From Nocardiopsis algeriensis (GTDB lineage: Bacteria; Actinomycetota; Actinomycetes; Streptosporangiales; Streptosporangiaceae): a stretch of DNA of 64,000 nucleotides. Below the pieces are notes generated by a model, which was not told the DNA's origin, did no database searches, and saw nothing but the letters and a program-made list of their open reading frames with translations. Numbering within the stretch: the first letter of the stretch is position 1; each line of letters opens with the position of its first letter. The position numbers were made by a program, and so were the translations under genes. The stretch is taken from NCBI RefSeq assembly GCF_014203695.1, contig NZ_JACHJO010000011.1, positions 62,001 through 126,000 on the forward strand, written 5' to 3'. Shown one piece after another: positions 26,786 through 34,153 of the stretch.

Positions 26786-26830
26786 CGTCCTCGTTCGAGG
26801 ACAAGGGAGAAGTGTCCTCGAACGAGGACG
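26786..26830. repeat. Inverted repeat 3 made of two self-palindromic arms
   Basis: CGTCCTCGTTCGAGGACA (26786-26803) and its exact complement (26813-26830). Each arm is itself a near-palindrome, GTCCTCG-NN-CGAGGAC. Confidence 0.85.
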
Positions 26831-26897
26831 GCATCCCCGGGAAACAGCGAGCCGCTTCGGGCGGGGCCCGGCCCGAAGGACTCCGCCGGTACCGGTC

Positions 26898-27308
26898 TCA
26901 GTCGAGGATCGCTTCCGCCTCGACCTCCACCAATACGTCGGGCTCGAAGAGGTAGTCCACACCGATCGCCGAGAGCGGCGGCAGCGGCCGGGGGATGCCC
27001 AACTCGTCGGCGACGCTCTCGATGCCCGCCATGAAGTCGGTGTACTTCTCCGGCTTCCAGTCGGTGACGAAGAACCGGAGGCGCACGACGTCGGAGAAGC
27101 TCGCCCCCGCGCCGGCCAGGCCCCGTGCCGTGTTGCGCAGGGCATGGGCGAGCTGGCCTGCCAGGTCTCCCGGGGCGACCTTGTTCCCGTGTTCGTCACG
27201 CGCGATCTGGCCGGCGATGTGGACATGTCGCGTCCCGGTGGCGACCGAGACGTGGTGGTAGGGAACCGGCTGGAACATGCCCTCCGGGGTGGAAAGTTCA
27301 ACGGTCAC
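26898..27308 (-). CDS. RidA-family (YjgF/YER057c/UK114) protein
   Basis: 136 residues; family blocks HVSVATGTRHVHIAGQIARDEHGN, DLAGQLAHALRNTARGLAGAGASFSDVVRLRFFVTD, and a C-terminal VEVEAEAILD are visible. RidA proteins deaminate reactive enamine/imine intermediates; other subgroups act in specific catabolic pathways. The GTG at 27308 was chosen for its AAAGGG site. It is divergent from an HxlR regulator, with a perfect palindrome between them. That suggests inducible expression rather than housekeeping. Confidence 0.85.
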   Translation of the reverse strand: MTVELSTPEGMFQPVPYHHVSVATGTRHVHIAGQIARDEHGNKVAPGDLAGQLAHALRNTARGLAGAGASFSDVVRLRFFVTDWKPEKYTDFMAGIESVADELGIPRPLPPLSAIGVDYLFEPDVLVEVEAEAILD

Positions 27309-27329
27309 GGAATGCCCTTTCTTCAAACA

Positions 27330-27352
27330 CCAGGTATCGGATGTATACCTGG
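27330..27352. promoter_or_regulatory. HxlR/RidA operator palindrome
   Basis: CCAGGTAT (27330-27337) and ATACCTGG (27345-27352) with a 7-bp centre, in the 77-bp divergent gap. A further half-site ACCAGGTG lies just before the HxlR start. Confidence 0.72.
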
Positions 27353-27385
27353 GGGAGAAAAGGAACTTCAACGAGACCAGGTGTC

Positions 27386-27895
27386 ATGGACGAAACCACC
27401 ACGGCCGAGGGCGGCCACTCACAGATCTCCCGCGAGCACCGCGAGCTGCTGGACCAGGTGCTCGACAAGTGGTCGCTGCTGGTGCTGGACAAGCTCTGCG
27501 AGAGACCTCGGCGCTTCAACGAACTGCGCCGCGCGATCCCGACCGTCTCGCAGAAGTCCCTGACGGCTTCGCTGCGCCGGCTCGAACGCAACGGCATGGT
27601 GGACCGGCTAGTGATCACCACCCGCCCGGTCGCCGTCGAGTACCGCATCTCCGCGCTGGGGAAGACCCTCCAGGACCTCATCGACGCACTCCTGACCTGG
27701 GCGACGGTGAACATGCCGGAGGTGGAGCGCGCCCGGGAGTCGTTCGACACCGAGCACGGGGGGGTGACCGCTGCGCCCACCGGGCATACCGCGCCGGCAG
27801 GCGTGTCCGACTCTGCTCCTGTGCCGTACAGGCGTGGCACGGACGGATCGCGGCGTCCTCCGGCTGTCGACGCGGGTCGGGTTTTCACGTCATGA
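27386..27895 (+). CDS. HxlR-family transcriptional regulator
   Basis: 169 residues; winged helix with the HxlR hallmarks: LDKWSLLVLDKLCERPRRFNELRRAIPTVSQKSLTASLRRLERNGMVDRLVITTRPVAVEYRISALGKTLQDLIDALLTWA. The C-terminal tail (about 45 residues, Ala/Pro/Arg-rich) is not conserved in the family. No cysteine is seen in the DNA-binding part, so thiol sensing is unlikely. Divergent from ridA with a shared palindromic operator; it probably represses both. The ATG at 27386 begins after a third half-site copy. Confidence 0.87.
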   Translation: MDETTTAEGGHSQISREHRELLDQVLDKWSLLVLDKLCERPRRFNELRRAIPTVSQKSLTASLRRLERNGMVDRLVITTRPVAVEYRISALGKTLQDLIDALLTWATVNMPEVERARESFDTEHGGVTAAPTGHTAPAGVSDSAPVPYRRGTDGSRRPPAVDAGRVFTS

Positions 27896-27931
27896 GTTGT
27901 ATTTACACTGGCTGCCGTGCAAACTCGAAGC
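27896..27931 (+). promoter_or_regulatory. Shared-design leaderless promoter P1
   Basis: GTTGTATTTACA at 27896-27907 (operator half with TTGTAT as -35), 17-nt spacer, CAAACT -10 (27920-27925), start codon 7 nt later at 27932. Matches 29533-29568 and 43863-43899 in layout and sequence. Confidence 0.72.
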
Positions 27932-28627
27932 GTGGCTGATCACCGTGACAACAGCAGCATCGACCCGGGCGTACACCGGGTGTTCGCCGACCTGAGCCGG
28001 GTGGCCGTCCTCGAGACTCTCCGCAGGTCGGAGGAACCGATGTCCGTCCGGGAGCTCGCCGAGGAGGTGGGGCTGCACGCCAACACCGTGCGCTCCCACC
28101 TGGCCATTCTCACCGAGCACGGCTTCGCGGTGGGCTCCCCCGAGGAGCGGAGCCGCCCGGGCCGCCCCCGTGTGCTCTATTCCGCGGCCGACGTCGACAG
28201 CGGTGACACCCGCAACTACCGGCTGCTCGCCGAGACGCTGGTCGCCTACCTCTCCGAACACAGCGACGACCAGGCGGCGTCCGCCGTCGCCGCCGGACGC
28301 GGTTACGGGCAGCGCAGCGTGCGCGGGGAGCGGCCGTTTCCCCGGACGGACGCCTCCTCCGCGGTCGACACGGTCGTGCGGCTCCTGGACGAGGCCGGGT
28401 TCAGGCCCCGTTCCCGCGACGGCGGCACCCGCATCGACCTGCACCACTGCCCGTTCCGGGAACTCGCCGAGGCCAACCCCGACATCGTGTGCGGCGTACA
28501 CCTGGGCATCATGCAGGGTGCGCTGGCCGAGATGAGCGCACCCGTCCAGGCCGTGCGCCTGCGTCCGTTCGCCGAGAACGACCGGTGCATCACCGAGCTG
28601 CGCACGGACGGCGACGAGGCGGACTGA
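27932..28627 (+). CDS. SufR-like winged-helix regulator with C-terminal Cys motif (paralogue 1)
   Basis: 231 residues. The N-terminal winged helix (about 15-85: HRVFADLSRVAVLETLRRSEEPMSVRELAEEVGLHANTVRSHLAILTEHGF, then RPGRPRVLYS) matches ArsR/SufR-type regulators. The C-terminal domain has LHHCPFRELAEANPDIVCGVHLGIMQG and a later Cys (NDRCITEL): a C-x13-C-plus-C arrangement suited to an Fe-S cluster. Known relatives sense O2, NO or redox through such clusters. The GTG at 27932 is chosen because the paralogue at 43900 aligns from there and the promoter distance matches. It lies in the nitrogen-oxide cluster and probably controls it. Confidence 0.82.
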   Translation: MADHRDNSSIDPGVHRVFADLSRVAVLETLRRSEEPMSVRELAEEVGLHANTVRSHLAILTEHGFAVGSPEERSRPGRPRVLYSAADVDSGDTRNYRLLAETLVAYLSEHSDDQAASAVAAGRGYGQRSVRGERPFPRTDASSAVDTVVRLLDEAGFRPRSRDGGTRIDLHHCPFRELAEANPDIVCGVHLGIMQGALAEMSAPVQAVRLRPFAENDRCITELRTDGDEAD

Positions 28628-28630
28628 CCG

Positions 28631-28660
28631 CCCGGGGGTGCGCCGCCGCGCACCCCCGGG
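28631..28660. terminator. Bidirectional terminator
   Basis: CCCGGGGGTGCG pairs with CGCACCCCCGGG, between the converging regulator and hemerythrin genes. Confidence 0.82.
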
Positions 28661-28678
28661 CCGGGTACTTCCCCCAGG

Positions 28679-29482
28679 TCAGAGGCGGCCGACGCGCACC
28701 CGCCACTCGCGCGGTCCCGTCTCCAGGTACTCCCACGAGAACTCCCCCGGGAACCTGGCCGCGAACTGGTTGTAGAGCGGCCGGGGGTCGTGGTCGTTGA
28801 CCAGGACGAAGGACGTGCCGACCGCCAGAGCCGCGAACGTGGCGAAGATCCGCTCGTGGCGCTGGGCGTGGGGCAGCACCCGTACGTCCAGCTCGTCCGC
28901 CCCACCGGTGCCGTCGGCGCCGTCGGCCGGGTACGCCTCTGCCGCTCCGCACCCGCAGCCGCCGCAGGCACAGCCGCCCTCGGCCTCCTCCGCGTCCGGG
29001 CCGAGGATCTCGTGCATCCCCTCCAGCAGGGCGGCCAGATCGGTGCCCGCGTCGACCAGGGCGGGCAGCAGGACGTCGTTCTCCTTGTCGAGGTGGGACC
29101 GCAGCAGCGCATCGAGCGCCGCGGCCGCTCCGCCGACCTCCGCCGGGGTCCGTGCGGCGGCGAGCCGGTCGACGAGGCCGCGCAGGAGCACGTGCTCGTC
29201 GCACATGGCCTTCACCAGAAGGCGCAGGTGGTCGTGCTGCCCCGCCGCCTTGTACAGGACGGCCTCCTCCGCCTCCGCGTGCGGGAGGACCTCGGTGACG
29301 CAGTAGTCGAGCAGCTGGTCGCGCCGCTCCGCGGGAGACGAGAGCCGGTCGATGGCGTTCTGGACGGTCAGGGCGTGGTCGGCCACCGTCCGGCCGATCC
29401 GCCCGTGGTGGGAGCGGATCGCCGCGACCGTGGCGTCCTGGCGGCTGCCGGCGTCGTGGGGAGCTCTCGCGGAGAGTGTCAT
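28679..29482 (-). CDS. Hemerythrin-like protein fused to DUF2249
   Basis: 267 residues, soluble. The hemerythrin HHE domain (about 15-150) has the iron ligands in IRSHHGRIG, VLPHAEAEE, MCDEHVLL and LRSHLDKENDVLLPAL. A Cys-rich linker GGCACGGCGCG follows. The C-terminal DUF2249 has LDVRVLPHAQRHERIFATFAAL and LVNDHDPRPLYNQF. Di-iron hemerythrins of this type bind O2 or NO, or protect iron centres; DUF2249 often accompanies denitrification genes. It is divergent from the NnrS-like gene, with the perfect palindrome GTTGTAATTACAAC (29533-29546) between them. Expression is thus probably driven by NO or oxygen limitation. Confidence 0.85.
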   Translation of the reverse strand: MTLSARAPHDAGSRQDATVAAIRSHHGRIGRTVADHALTVQNAIDRLSSPAERRDQLLDYCVTEVLPHAEAEEAVLYKAAGQHDHLRLLVKAMCDEHVLLRGLVDRLAAARTPAEVGGAAAALDALLRSHLDKENDVLLPALVDAGTDLAALLEGMHEILGPDAEEAEGGCACGGCGCGAAEAYPADGADGTGGADELDVRVLPHAQRHERIFATFAALAVGTSFVLVNDHDPRPLYNQFAARFPGEFSWEYLETGPREWRVRVGRL

Positions 29483-29532
29483 GGCTGTTCCGATCTGTCT
29501 TCCGGCCGCACCGGACCTTTTTTACTACCTCC

Positions 29533-29568
29533 GTTGTAATTACAACGTACATCATGCAAAATCAAGGC
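29533..29568 (+). promoter_or_regulatory. Shared-design leaderless promoter P2 with full palindrome
   Basis: Perfect 14-bp palindrome GTTGTAATTACAAC (29533-29546) overlapping -35 TTGTAA. A 17-nt spacer, CAAAAT -10 (29557-29562) and GTG 7 nt later at 29569 follow. The palindrome may also drive the divergent hemerythrin gene, since TTGTAA is present on both strands. Confidence 0.75.
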
Positions 29569-30753
29569 GTGGAAGACAGCGGAGGCGGCAAGGGCCCAGG
29601 GATCCGGCGGGTGCGTGTCGACGCGCACCGACGCGAGGGAAAAACCGCGACGGGCCCGGCACGGACCGCCGCGCGCATGACCGGGCTGAGGCGCCTCCCC
29701 CTGTTCGCGGGCGCGGCGCTGTCCCTGGCCGCGGGAATGTGGGGCGGGCTGGGGCTTTTGGGGGCGGAGGTACCGCCTCCTCCTGTGTCCTTCGCCGCCC
29801 AGCACGGGCCTCTGATGGCCCTCGGTTTCCTCGGCACTCTCATCAGCCTCGAACGCGCGGTCGCCCTGGCGCTGCCGTGGGGCTATGCGGCTCCGGCGCT
29901 CTCCGCCCTGGGTGCGATCACCGTCGCCTCCGGGTTCGACCAGCCGGGCCGCGTGCTGCTCACCTCGGCCGGCGGATGGCTGGTGGCCGTCTACCTCGTC
30001 CTGCTGCACCGCCGCCTCTGCCGGGAGACGGCCGTGGAGGCGGCAGGAGCGCTCGCGTGGTACGTCGGCGGCCTGCTGTGGCTGCGCGGCGGCGAGGTCC
30101 TCGACATGGTGCCGTGGCTGGCTGCCTTCCTCGTGCTCACCATCGTCGGCGAACGGCTCGAACTGGCGCGGATCACCCTGGCCCGGCGCGGAACGGGTGC
30201 GGTCGTGACCGCGCTCGCGTCCCTGCTCGGGGCCGGAGCCGTGACGTCGCTGCTCCTGCCGGAGGCCGGATGGCGCATCGCCGGAACGGCCATGCTCGGC
30301 CTGGCGGCGTGGCTGGCCGTCCACGACGTCGCCCGCCGCACCGTGCGCTCACGCGGTCTGCCGCGCTACACCGCCGTGTGCCTCCTGGCCGGATACGCCT
30401 GGCTGGCGGTGGCCGGGCTCCTGTGGGCCGTCCAGGGCGTACCCGCGAACGGGGACGGCTACGACGCGGCGCTGCACGCCCTGTTCCTCGGTTTCGCGGT
30501 CTCCATGGTCTTCGGCCACGCGCCGGTGATTCTGCCCGCGGTCCTGCGGGTGCGTCTGCCCTACCACCCCGTGCTGTACGGCCCCCTCGTCCTGCTGCAC
30601 ACCGCTCTCGCCGCGCGGATCCTCGGAGGCCTGACCGGAGCGGCGGAGCTGCGCGTGGCCGGCGGCGCGGTCAGCGGGGCGGCGCTGCTCGTCTTCGCGC
30701 TGTGCGCCGCGGGTGTCTCCCTGCACGCGCGGTCCACCACCGATGTGAGATGA
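29569..30753 (+). CDS. NnrS-like polytopic membrane protein
   Basis: 394 residues with about 11-12 hydrophobic segments. The first begins near residue 40 (LPLFAGAALSLAAGMWGGLGLL), after a basic cytoplasmic start. Motifs fit the NnrS family: QHGPLMALGFLGTLISLERAVAL, and near the C-terminus HALFLGFAVSMVFGHAPVILPAVLRVRLPYHPVLY with histidines that may bind haem. NnrS proteins protect against NO or nitrosative stress. The GTG at 29569 is preferred by promoter geometry; an in-frame ATG at 29554 lies inside the -10 region. It overlaps the radical SAM gene by 4 bp (ATGA), so the two are coupled. Confidence 0.78.
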   Translation: MEDSGGGKGPGIRRVRVDAHRREGKTATGPARTAARMTGLRRLPLFAGAALSLAAGMWGGLGLLGAEVPPPPVSFAAQHGPLMALGFLGTLISLERAVALALPWGYAAPALSALGAITVASGFDQPGRVLLTSAGGWLVAVYLVLLHRRLCRETAVEAAGALAWYVGGLLWLRGGEVLDMVPWLAAFLVLTIVGERLELARITLARRGTGAVVTALASLLGAGAVTSLLLPEAGWRIAGTAMLGLAAWLAVHDVARRTVRSRGLPRYTAVCLLAGYAWLAVAGLLWAVQGVPANGDGYDAALHALFLGFAVSMVFGHAPVILPAVLRVRLPYHPVLYGPLVLLHTALAARILGGLTGAAELRVAGGAVSGAALLVFALCAAGVSLHARSTTDVR

Positions 30754-31931
30754 ACATGAGCCACATACGCACACCTCGCCACGACACGGCCGAGCGCCCC
30801 TTCATCGTCATCTGGGAGGCCACGCAGGCGTGCCCCCTGGCCTGCCTGCACTGCCGCGCCGAGGCGCGTCCGGACCGGGACAGGGGTGAACTCACCGAGG
30901 AAGAGGCACGCCTGCTCATGGAGCAGGTGGTGGCCCTGGGTCCGCCTTCCCCGCTCTTCGTCATCACCGGCGGCGATCCCTTCCAGCGCCCGGACCTGTA
31001 CTCCCTGGTGCGCCACGGGTCGGAGATCGGCCTCCCCGTCGCCGTCTCCCCCTCCGGGACCCCGACGCTGACCCGCGAGAGCCTGGTGCGCCTCAAGGAG
31101 GCCGGCGCCCGGGCCCTCTCCCTGAGCCTGGACGGGTCGACGGCGGAGATCCACGACGCCTTCCGGGCGACGCCCCGCGTGTACGACTGGACGGTGGACG
31201 CCTGGCGTGCGGCCCGGGAGCTGGGCCTGAGAGTGCAGATCAACACGACCGTGACCGGGCACAACCTCACCGACCTCCCGGAGATCGTCCGCATGGTGCA
31301 CGACCTGGGCGCGACCACGTGGAGCGCCTTCGTGCTGGTACCGACCGGCCGCGGCCGCCTGCTCCCCGGGCTCGAACCGCACCAGGTCGAGGACGTGCTG
31401 AACTTCGTCCACGACGCGGGCGCCTTCGTCCCCGCCCGCACGACCGAGGCGCACCACTTCCGCCGTGTCGTCCTCCAGCGCGAGGTCCTCGAGCGGCGCG
31501 GCGCGGACCACGTCTCCGCCCTGGGTCTGGGGCCGCTGTACACGGACCTGCGAAGGCGGCTGGACGCCCTGGACCTGCCGCGGCGCCGGGTCCGGCGCCC
31601 GCCCATGGACGTCAACGCGGCCCGCGGCTTCGTGTTCGTCTCCCACCGGGGGGAGGTGCACCCCAGCGGCTTCCTGCCGTTCTCGGCGGGCAACGTGCGC
31701 GGTGAGGAGCTGGGGAGGATCTACCGGTCCTCGCCGCTGTTCACCGGGTTGCGCGACACCGGGCAGCTGAAGGGGCGCTGCGGGGCCTGCGAGTTCCGCT
31801 CCCTCTGCGGCGGTTCGCGCTCACGTGCCTTCGCCCTGAGCGGCGACCCCTACGCGGAAGACCCCTGGTGCGCCTACCGACCCGGCAGTTTCGGGCACTC
31901 CTCGGAGATCACGGCGCTGCACGCCCTGTAG
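30750..31931 (+). CDS. SPASM-domain radical SAM enzyme (haem biosynthesis/NirJ-AhbD-like)
   Basis: 393 residues. The radical SAM cluster motif is QACPLACLHCRAE (Cys28, Cys32, Cys35), followed by ITGGDPF and the SLSLDGST block. The SPASM C-terminus has GRCGACEFRSLCGGSRSRAFALSGDPYAEDPWC, with cysteines for further clusters. This end is characteristic of the NirJ/AhbD group (family TIGR04053 by my memory), which trims haem side chains or makes haem d1/b. A haem role near NO-related genes is reasonable, but no nirS (haem d1 enzyme) is in the window. Start: the ATG overlaps the NnrS-like stop; a second ATG two codons on is equally possible. Confidence 0.78.
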   Translation: MNMSHIRTPRHDTAERPFIVIWEATQACPLACLHCRAEARPDRDRGELTEEEARLLMEQVVALGPPSPLFVITGGDPFQRPDLYSLVRHGSEIGLPVAVSPSGTPTLTRESLVRLKEAGARALSLSLDGSTAEIHDAFRATPRVYDWTVDAWRAARELGLRVQINTTVTGHNLTDLPEIVRMVHDLGATTWSAFVLVPTGRGRLLPGLEPHQVEDVLNFVHDAGAFVPARTTEAHHFRRVVLQREVLERRGADHVSALGLGPLYTDLRRRLDALDLPRRRVRRPPMDVNAARGFVFVSHRGEVHPSGFLPFSAGNVRGEELGRIYRSSPLFTGLRDTGQLKGRCGACEFRSLCGGSRSRAFALSGDPYAEDPWCAYRPGSFGHSSEITALHAL

Positions 31932-32037
31932 CGCGCCCGCCCTCCTCCGGCCCGAACCGGGGAACCAGCGGCGGTTGCGGAGGGTCTGAAGGGGAACGGA
32001 AACACTCCGGGCAGCGCGACCCGGTGGAAAGGGCCCC

Positions 32038-32463
32038 ATGTTCCCCCTCGCCGACACCCCTCCGGCGTTTCTCGCGGTCGTCCACGCCCTGGCGGCGGCG
32101 ATCATGCTCGCGGTCCTCGCCTCTCTGATCACCCGGCACAGATGGTGGTTCGCGGTCGGCGGCGTGCTGATCGCGTCGTTCTTCTCGCTGATGTCCTGGC
32201 TCGGCTACTCGGAACTGCCTCCGGGGCCGAGGCTGTCCGCAGCGCTGGTGTTCTCGACCTACATCCTGCTGGTCGTCTCACTCGGCCTCCTCGGCCACGG
32301 GAGCTTCCTCAGGAAGGCCGGAAAGCAAGGGCTCTCGCAGGACGACCCGCGGGTCAGGAGGCGTTCCTGGGTCGCCGTCCTGCAGATGTCCGCGGCGGCG
32401 GTGCTCATCGCGCTCGCTGCCGGGCACTGGGATCTCGTCCCCGGTTTCCACATCCCCGGCTGA
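32038..32463 (+). CDS. Small four-helix membrane protein, paralogue A
   Basis: Unrecognised. 141 residues with four hydrophobic segments (about 10-30, 36-54, 66-86, 112-130), a basic loop (FLRKAGKQGLSQDDPRVRRRSW) and conserved PPGPRLSAALVFSTYILLVVSLGLLGHG. AAAGGG precedes the ATG. Its start MFPLADTPP and the loop are repeated in the next gene, so the pair arose by tandem duplication. They follow the NnrS-like/radical SAM operon by about 100 bp; a link to it is possible but unproven. Confidence 0.72.
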   Translation: MFPLADTPPAFLAVVHALAAAIMLAVLASLITRHRWWFAVGGVLIASFFSLMSWLGYSELPPGPRLSAALVFSTYILLVVSLGLLGHGSFLRKAGKQGLSQDDPRVRRRSWVAVLQMSAAAVLIALAAGHWDLVPGFHIPG

Positions 32464-32485
32464 CCTCGCGACGGAAAGAGCCACC

Positions 32486-32899
32486 GTGTTCCCCATTGCC
32501 GACACCTCTCCGTTCTTCTTCGCGGTCGTCTACGCCGTGCCGGCAGCATTCCTCTTCCTGCTCGCCACCTCCTGGTACTCCCCTGGCAGGCGACACCGGG
32601 TACGCCTTCCCGCGCTGGTCATGGTGACGACCCTGCCCCTGCTGTGCTTGCTCGGCTTCCGGCACCTGCCCCCGGGGCCGATGGTGTCCTCCGCCCTGCT
32701 GCTCGCGTCCTACCTCCTGCTGGTCTTCGAACTCGGTCTCCTCGGCCACGGAAACGCCATCAGGCGCGCCTCGGAACAAGAGCTCTCGCAGAGAGACCCC
32801 CGAGTCATCCTGCGCGTCTGGGCGATCTTCCTGCAGATGGCCGTGGCGGCGCTGTCCGTCCCAATCGTCGCGTACGAGTTGAACCTCTTCCCCGGCTGA
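32486..32899 (+). CDS. Small four-helix membrane protein, paralogue B
   Basis: 137 residues, tandem paralogue of the preceding gene: MFPIADTSPFFFAVVYA, LPPGPMVSSALLLASYLLLVFELGLLGHGNAIRRASEQELSQRDPRVILRVWAIFLQM. Same four-helix layout and same conserved loop (ELSQRDPRV against GLSQDDPRV). GTG start at 32486 with GGAAAGAG upstream, 22 bp after the first stop, so they are co-transcribed. Function unknown; the pair may form a heterodimer. Confidence 0.72.
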   Translation: MFPIADTSPFFFAVVYAVPAAFLFLLATSWYSPGRRHRVRLPALVMVTTLPLLCLLGFRHLPPGPMVSSALLLASYLLLVFELGLLGHGNAIRRASEQELSQRDPRVILRVWAIFLQMAVAALSVPIVAYELNLFPG

Positions 32900-33279
32900 A
32901 CCCGGCCCCTCCGGGGCCGGAGAGGAAAAGGCGCACATTCGTGACCAGCCGCGATCGGGTCCGGGCGTTTCCGCTTTTCGCGGAACGGCGGCCGCGTCCT
33001 GCCGGAGGTATCCGAAGCACACATGCCACAGCGGCTCGACCCCTGGAAGCCCTTACAGTTGGCCGGTTCCGGCCACTTGGGCAAAGAGAGGACGTTTCGC
33101 GAGTTCACAGCGATAAAATCCCCTCGCTTCCCACGGGTTTGCATATGTCACATCACTCTTGGTGGCTGAATCCGGTTCCTTCTTCCGAAGCAGGGATAGT
33201 CTGAGCACGCTCTTTCCGCAATTCAGAAAAACCTGCCCGGGTTCTCCCGGACAGCAGGTGGCCATCACCGGAGAACCGA
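32900..33279. other. Gap without gene before lipoprotein
   Basis: 380 bp. AT content rises at 33100-33200, where a lipoprotein promoter could lie. No clear promoter, repeat or gene seen. Confidence 0.4.
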
Positions 33280-33717
33280 ATGAAGCGCTCAAGGCTCGCC
33301 CTCACCCTTGCCGCCCTCTGCACGGTGACCGCCTGTGGAGGACCCGGCGGTTCTACCGCCGACCTTCCCTCCTCCGCTCCTTCGGAGCAGTCGTCCCCCA
33401 ACCTCGCCGAGGCCTCTCCGGCAGCGGGGGCCGAGGCTCCCCACCCCCTCGAAGGCACCTGGCGGGGACCCGAGGACGAGAACGGTGCACGGCCGACGCT
33501 CTCGATCTACCCCCACGGGGTCGTCTCCCTGGAGACCGGCCCCTACTACTGCACCGGGGACGCGTCGCCGTTCGGGAACGGCTCCTACGTTCTCGCCTTC
33601 ACCCAGTGCGTCGTCTCCCTGCCGGACCTCAACGCGACCCTCTCCGAGGACGGGCAGACCCTGACGGTCAAGGACGGCGACGACGTGGAGGAATGGGAGC
33701 TCCAGGAGGGCCCCTGA
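33280..33717 (+). CDS. Small lipoprotein, unknown function
   Basis: 145 residues. A lipoprotein signal peptide with lipobox TVTAC (lipidated Cys19) is followed by a Ser/Pro/Ala-rich linker to about residue 55. A compact beta-rich domain follows: PHPLEGTWRGPEDENGARPTLSIYPHGVVSLETGPYYCTGDASPFGNGSYVLAFTQCVV...LSEDGQTLTVKDGDDVEEWEL. Its two cysteines (YYC and TQC) could form a disulphide. The LEGTW opening resembles lipocalin-like or META-type small secreted domains, but the family is not certain. GGAG lies 9 nt before the ATG. Confidence 0.75.
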   Translation: MKRSRLALTLAALCTVTACGGPGGSTADLPSSAPSEQSSPNLAEASPAAGAEAPHPLEGTWRGPEDENGARPTLSIYPHGVVSLETGPYYCTGDASPFGNGSYVLAFTQCVVSLPDLNATLSEDGQTLTVKDGDDVEEWELQEGP

Positions 33718-33969
33718 CAGCATGCCCCGCAGTACCTCCTGACCCGGGCCCGGGGCGAGGGGGCACGGCGTGATCAGGATCCTGGCGGCCGAGTCCCTTC
33801 CCCGGCCGGGGTGAACGGCCTCTCGGTGCATCCGCCCGGAGGAAGGCGCGGGCATCTCCGCCCTCGCGGTACCCGATCCGGGCAGCGGGCAGGTCGCCGC
33901 TCATGAGACCGGGCCTGGGCCCGGGGCGTGCTCGTACCGGCGGTCTTGTTCGCCGCGGCCGGTACGACC
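33718..33969. other. Gap without gene before repeat copy B
   Basis: 252 bp between the lipoprotein stop and repeat copy B. No gene, hairpin or promoter I can support. Confidence 0.4.
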
Positions 33970-34153
33970 GGGACCTGTTTTTTGGACCATCTCGGGCTGC
34001 ACAGCCGCCAGGTGCCCCCTTGCCGCGTCGGAGAGCTTGCCAAGCCCACCAGGCTGAGCTGCGCTCCCCGCCTCGCAAGGGAGCACCTGGCCGACCGTTC
34101 GCCGGGGGATCGGCTCCGCCGATACGGCGAGAGCATCCAAAAAAACAGAGCCT
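33970..34153. repeat. Palindromic interspersed repeat, copy B
   Basis: 184 bp, about 90 percent identical to copy A (2705-2887), with the same terminal inverted repeats (GGGACCTGTTTTTTGGA on the left, TCCAAAAAAACAGAGCCT on the right) and inner hairpin ATCGGCTCCGCCGAT. Where A has CCAGGCG/CGCCTGG, B has CCAGGTG/CACCTGG: a compensated base pair. As in copy A, the element end supplies part of the TAG stop of a minus-strand gene. Confidence 0.85.

Larger units (their letters stand above)
26342..26897. other. Gene-free, palindrome-rich segment
   Basis: 556 bp without a credible gene. It holds three separate perfect inverted repeats, listed individually. It lies between the convergent ends of the VapC-like and RidA genes, so it is not a promoter region for either. 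Confidence 0.7.

Noticed and set aside
30750..31931. Haem d1 synthesis enzyme for a cytochrome cd1 nitrite reductase
   Set aside because: No nirS or other nirD/F/L/G/H genes in the window, and NirK is the copper type. Only a broader NirJ/AhbD-like label is supported.
32038..32899. Small subunits of an NO reductase or cytochrome complex
   Set aside because: No haem-binding CxxCH and no conserved metal-ligand His pattern; family unknown.
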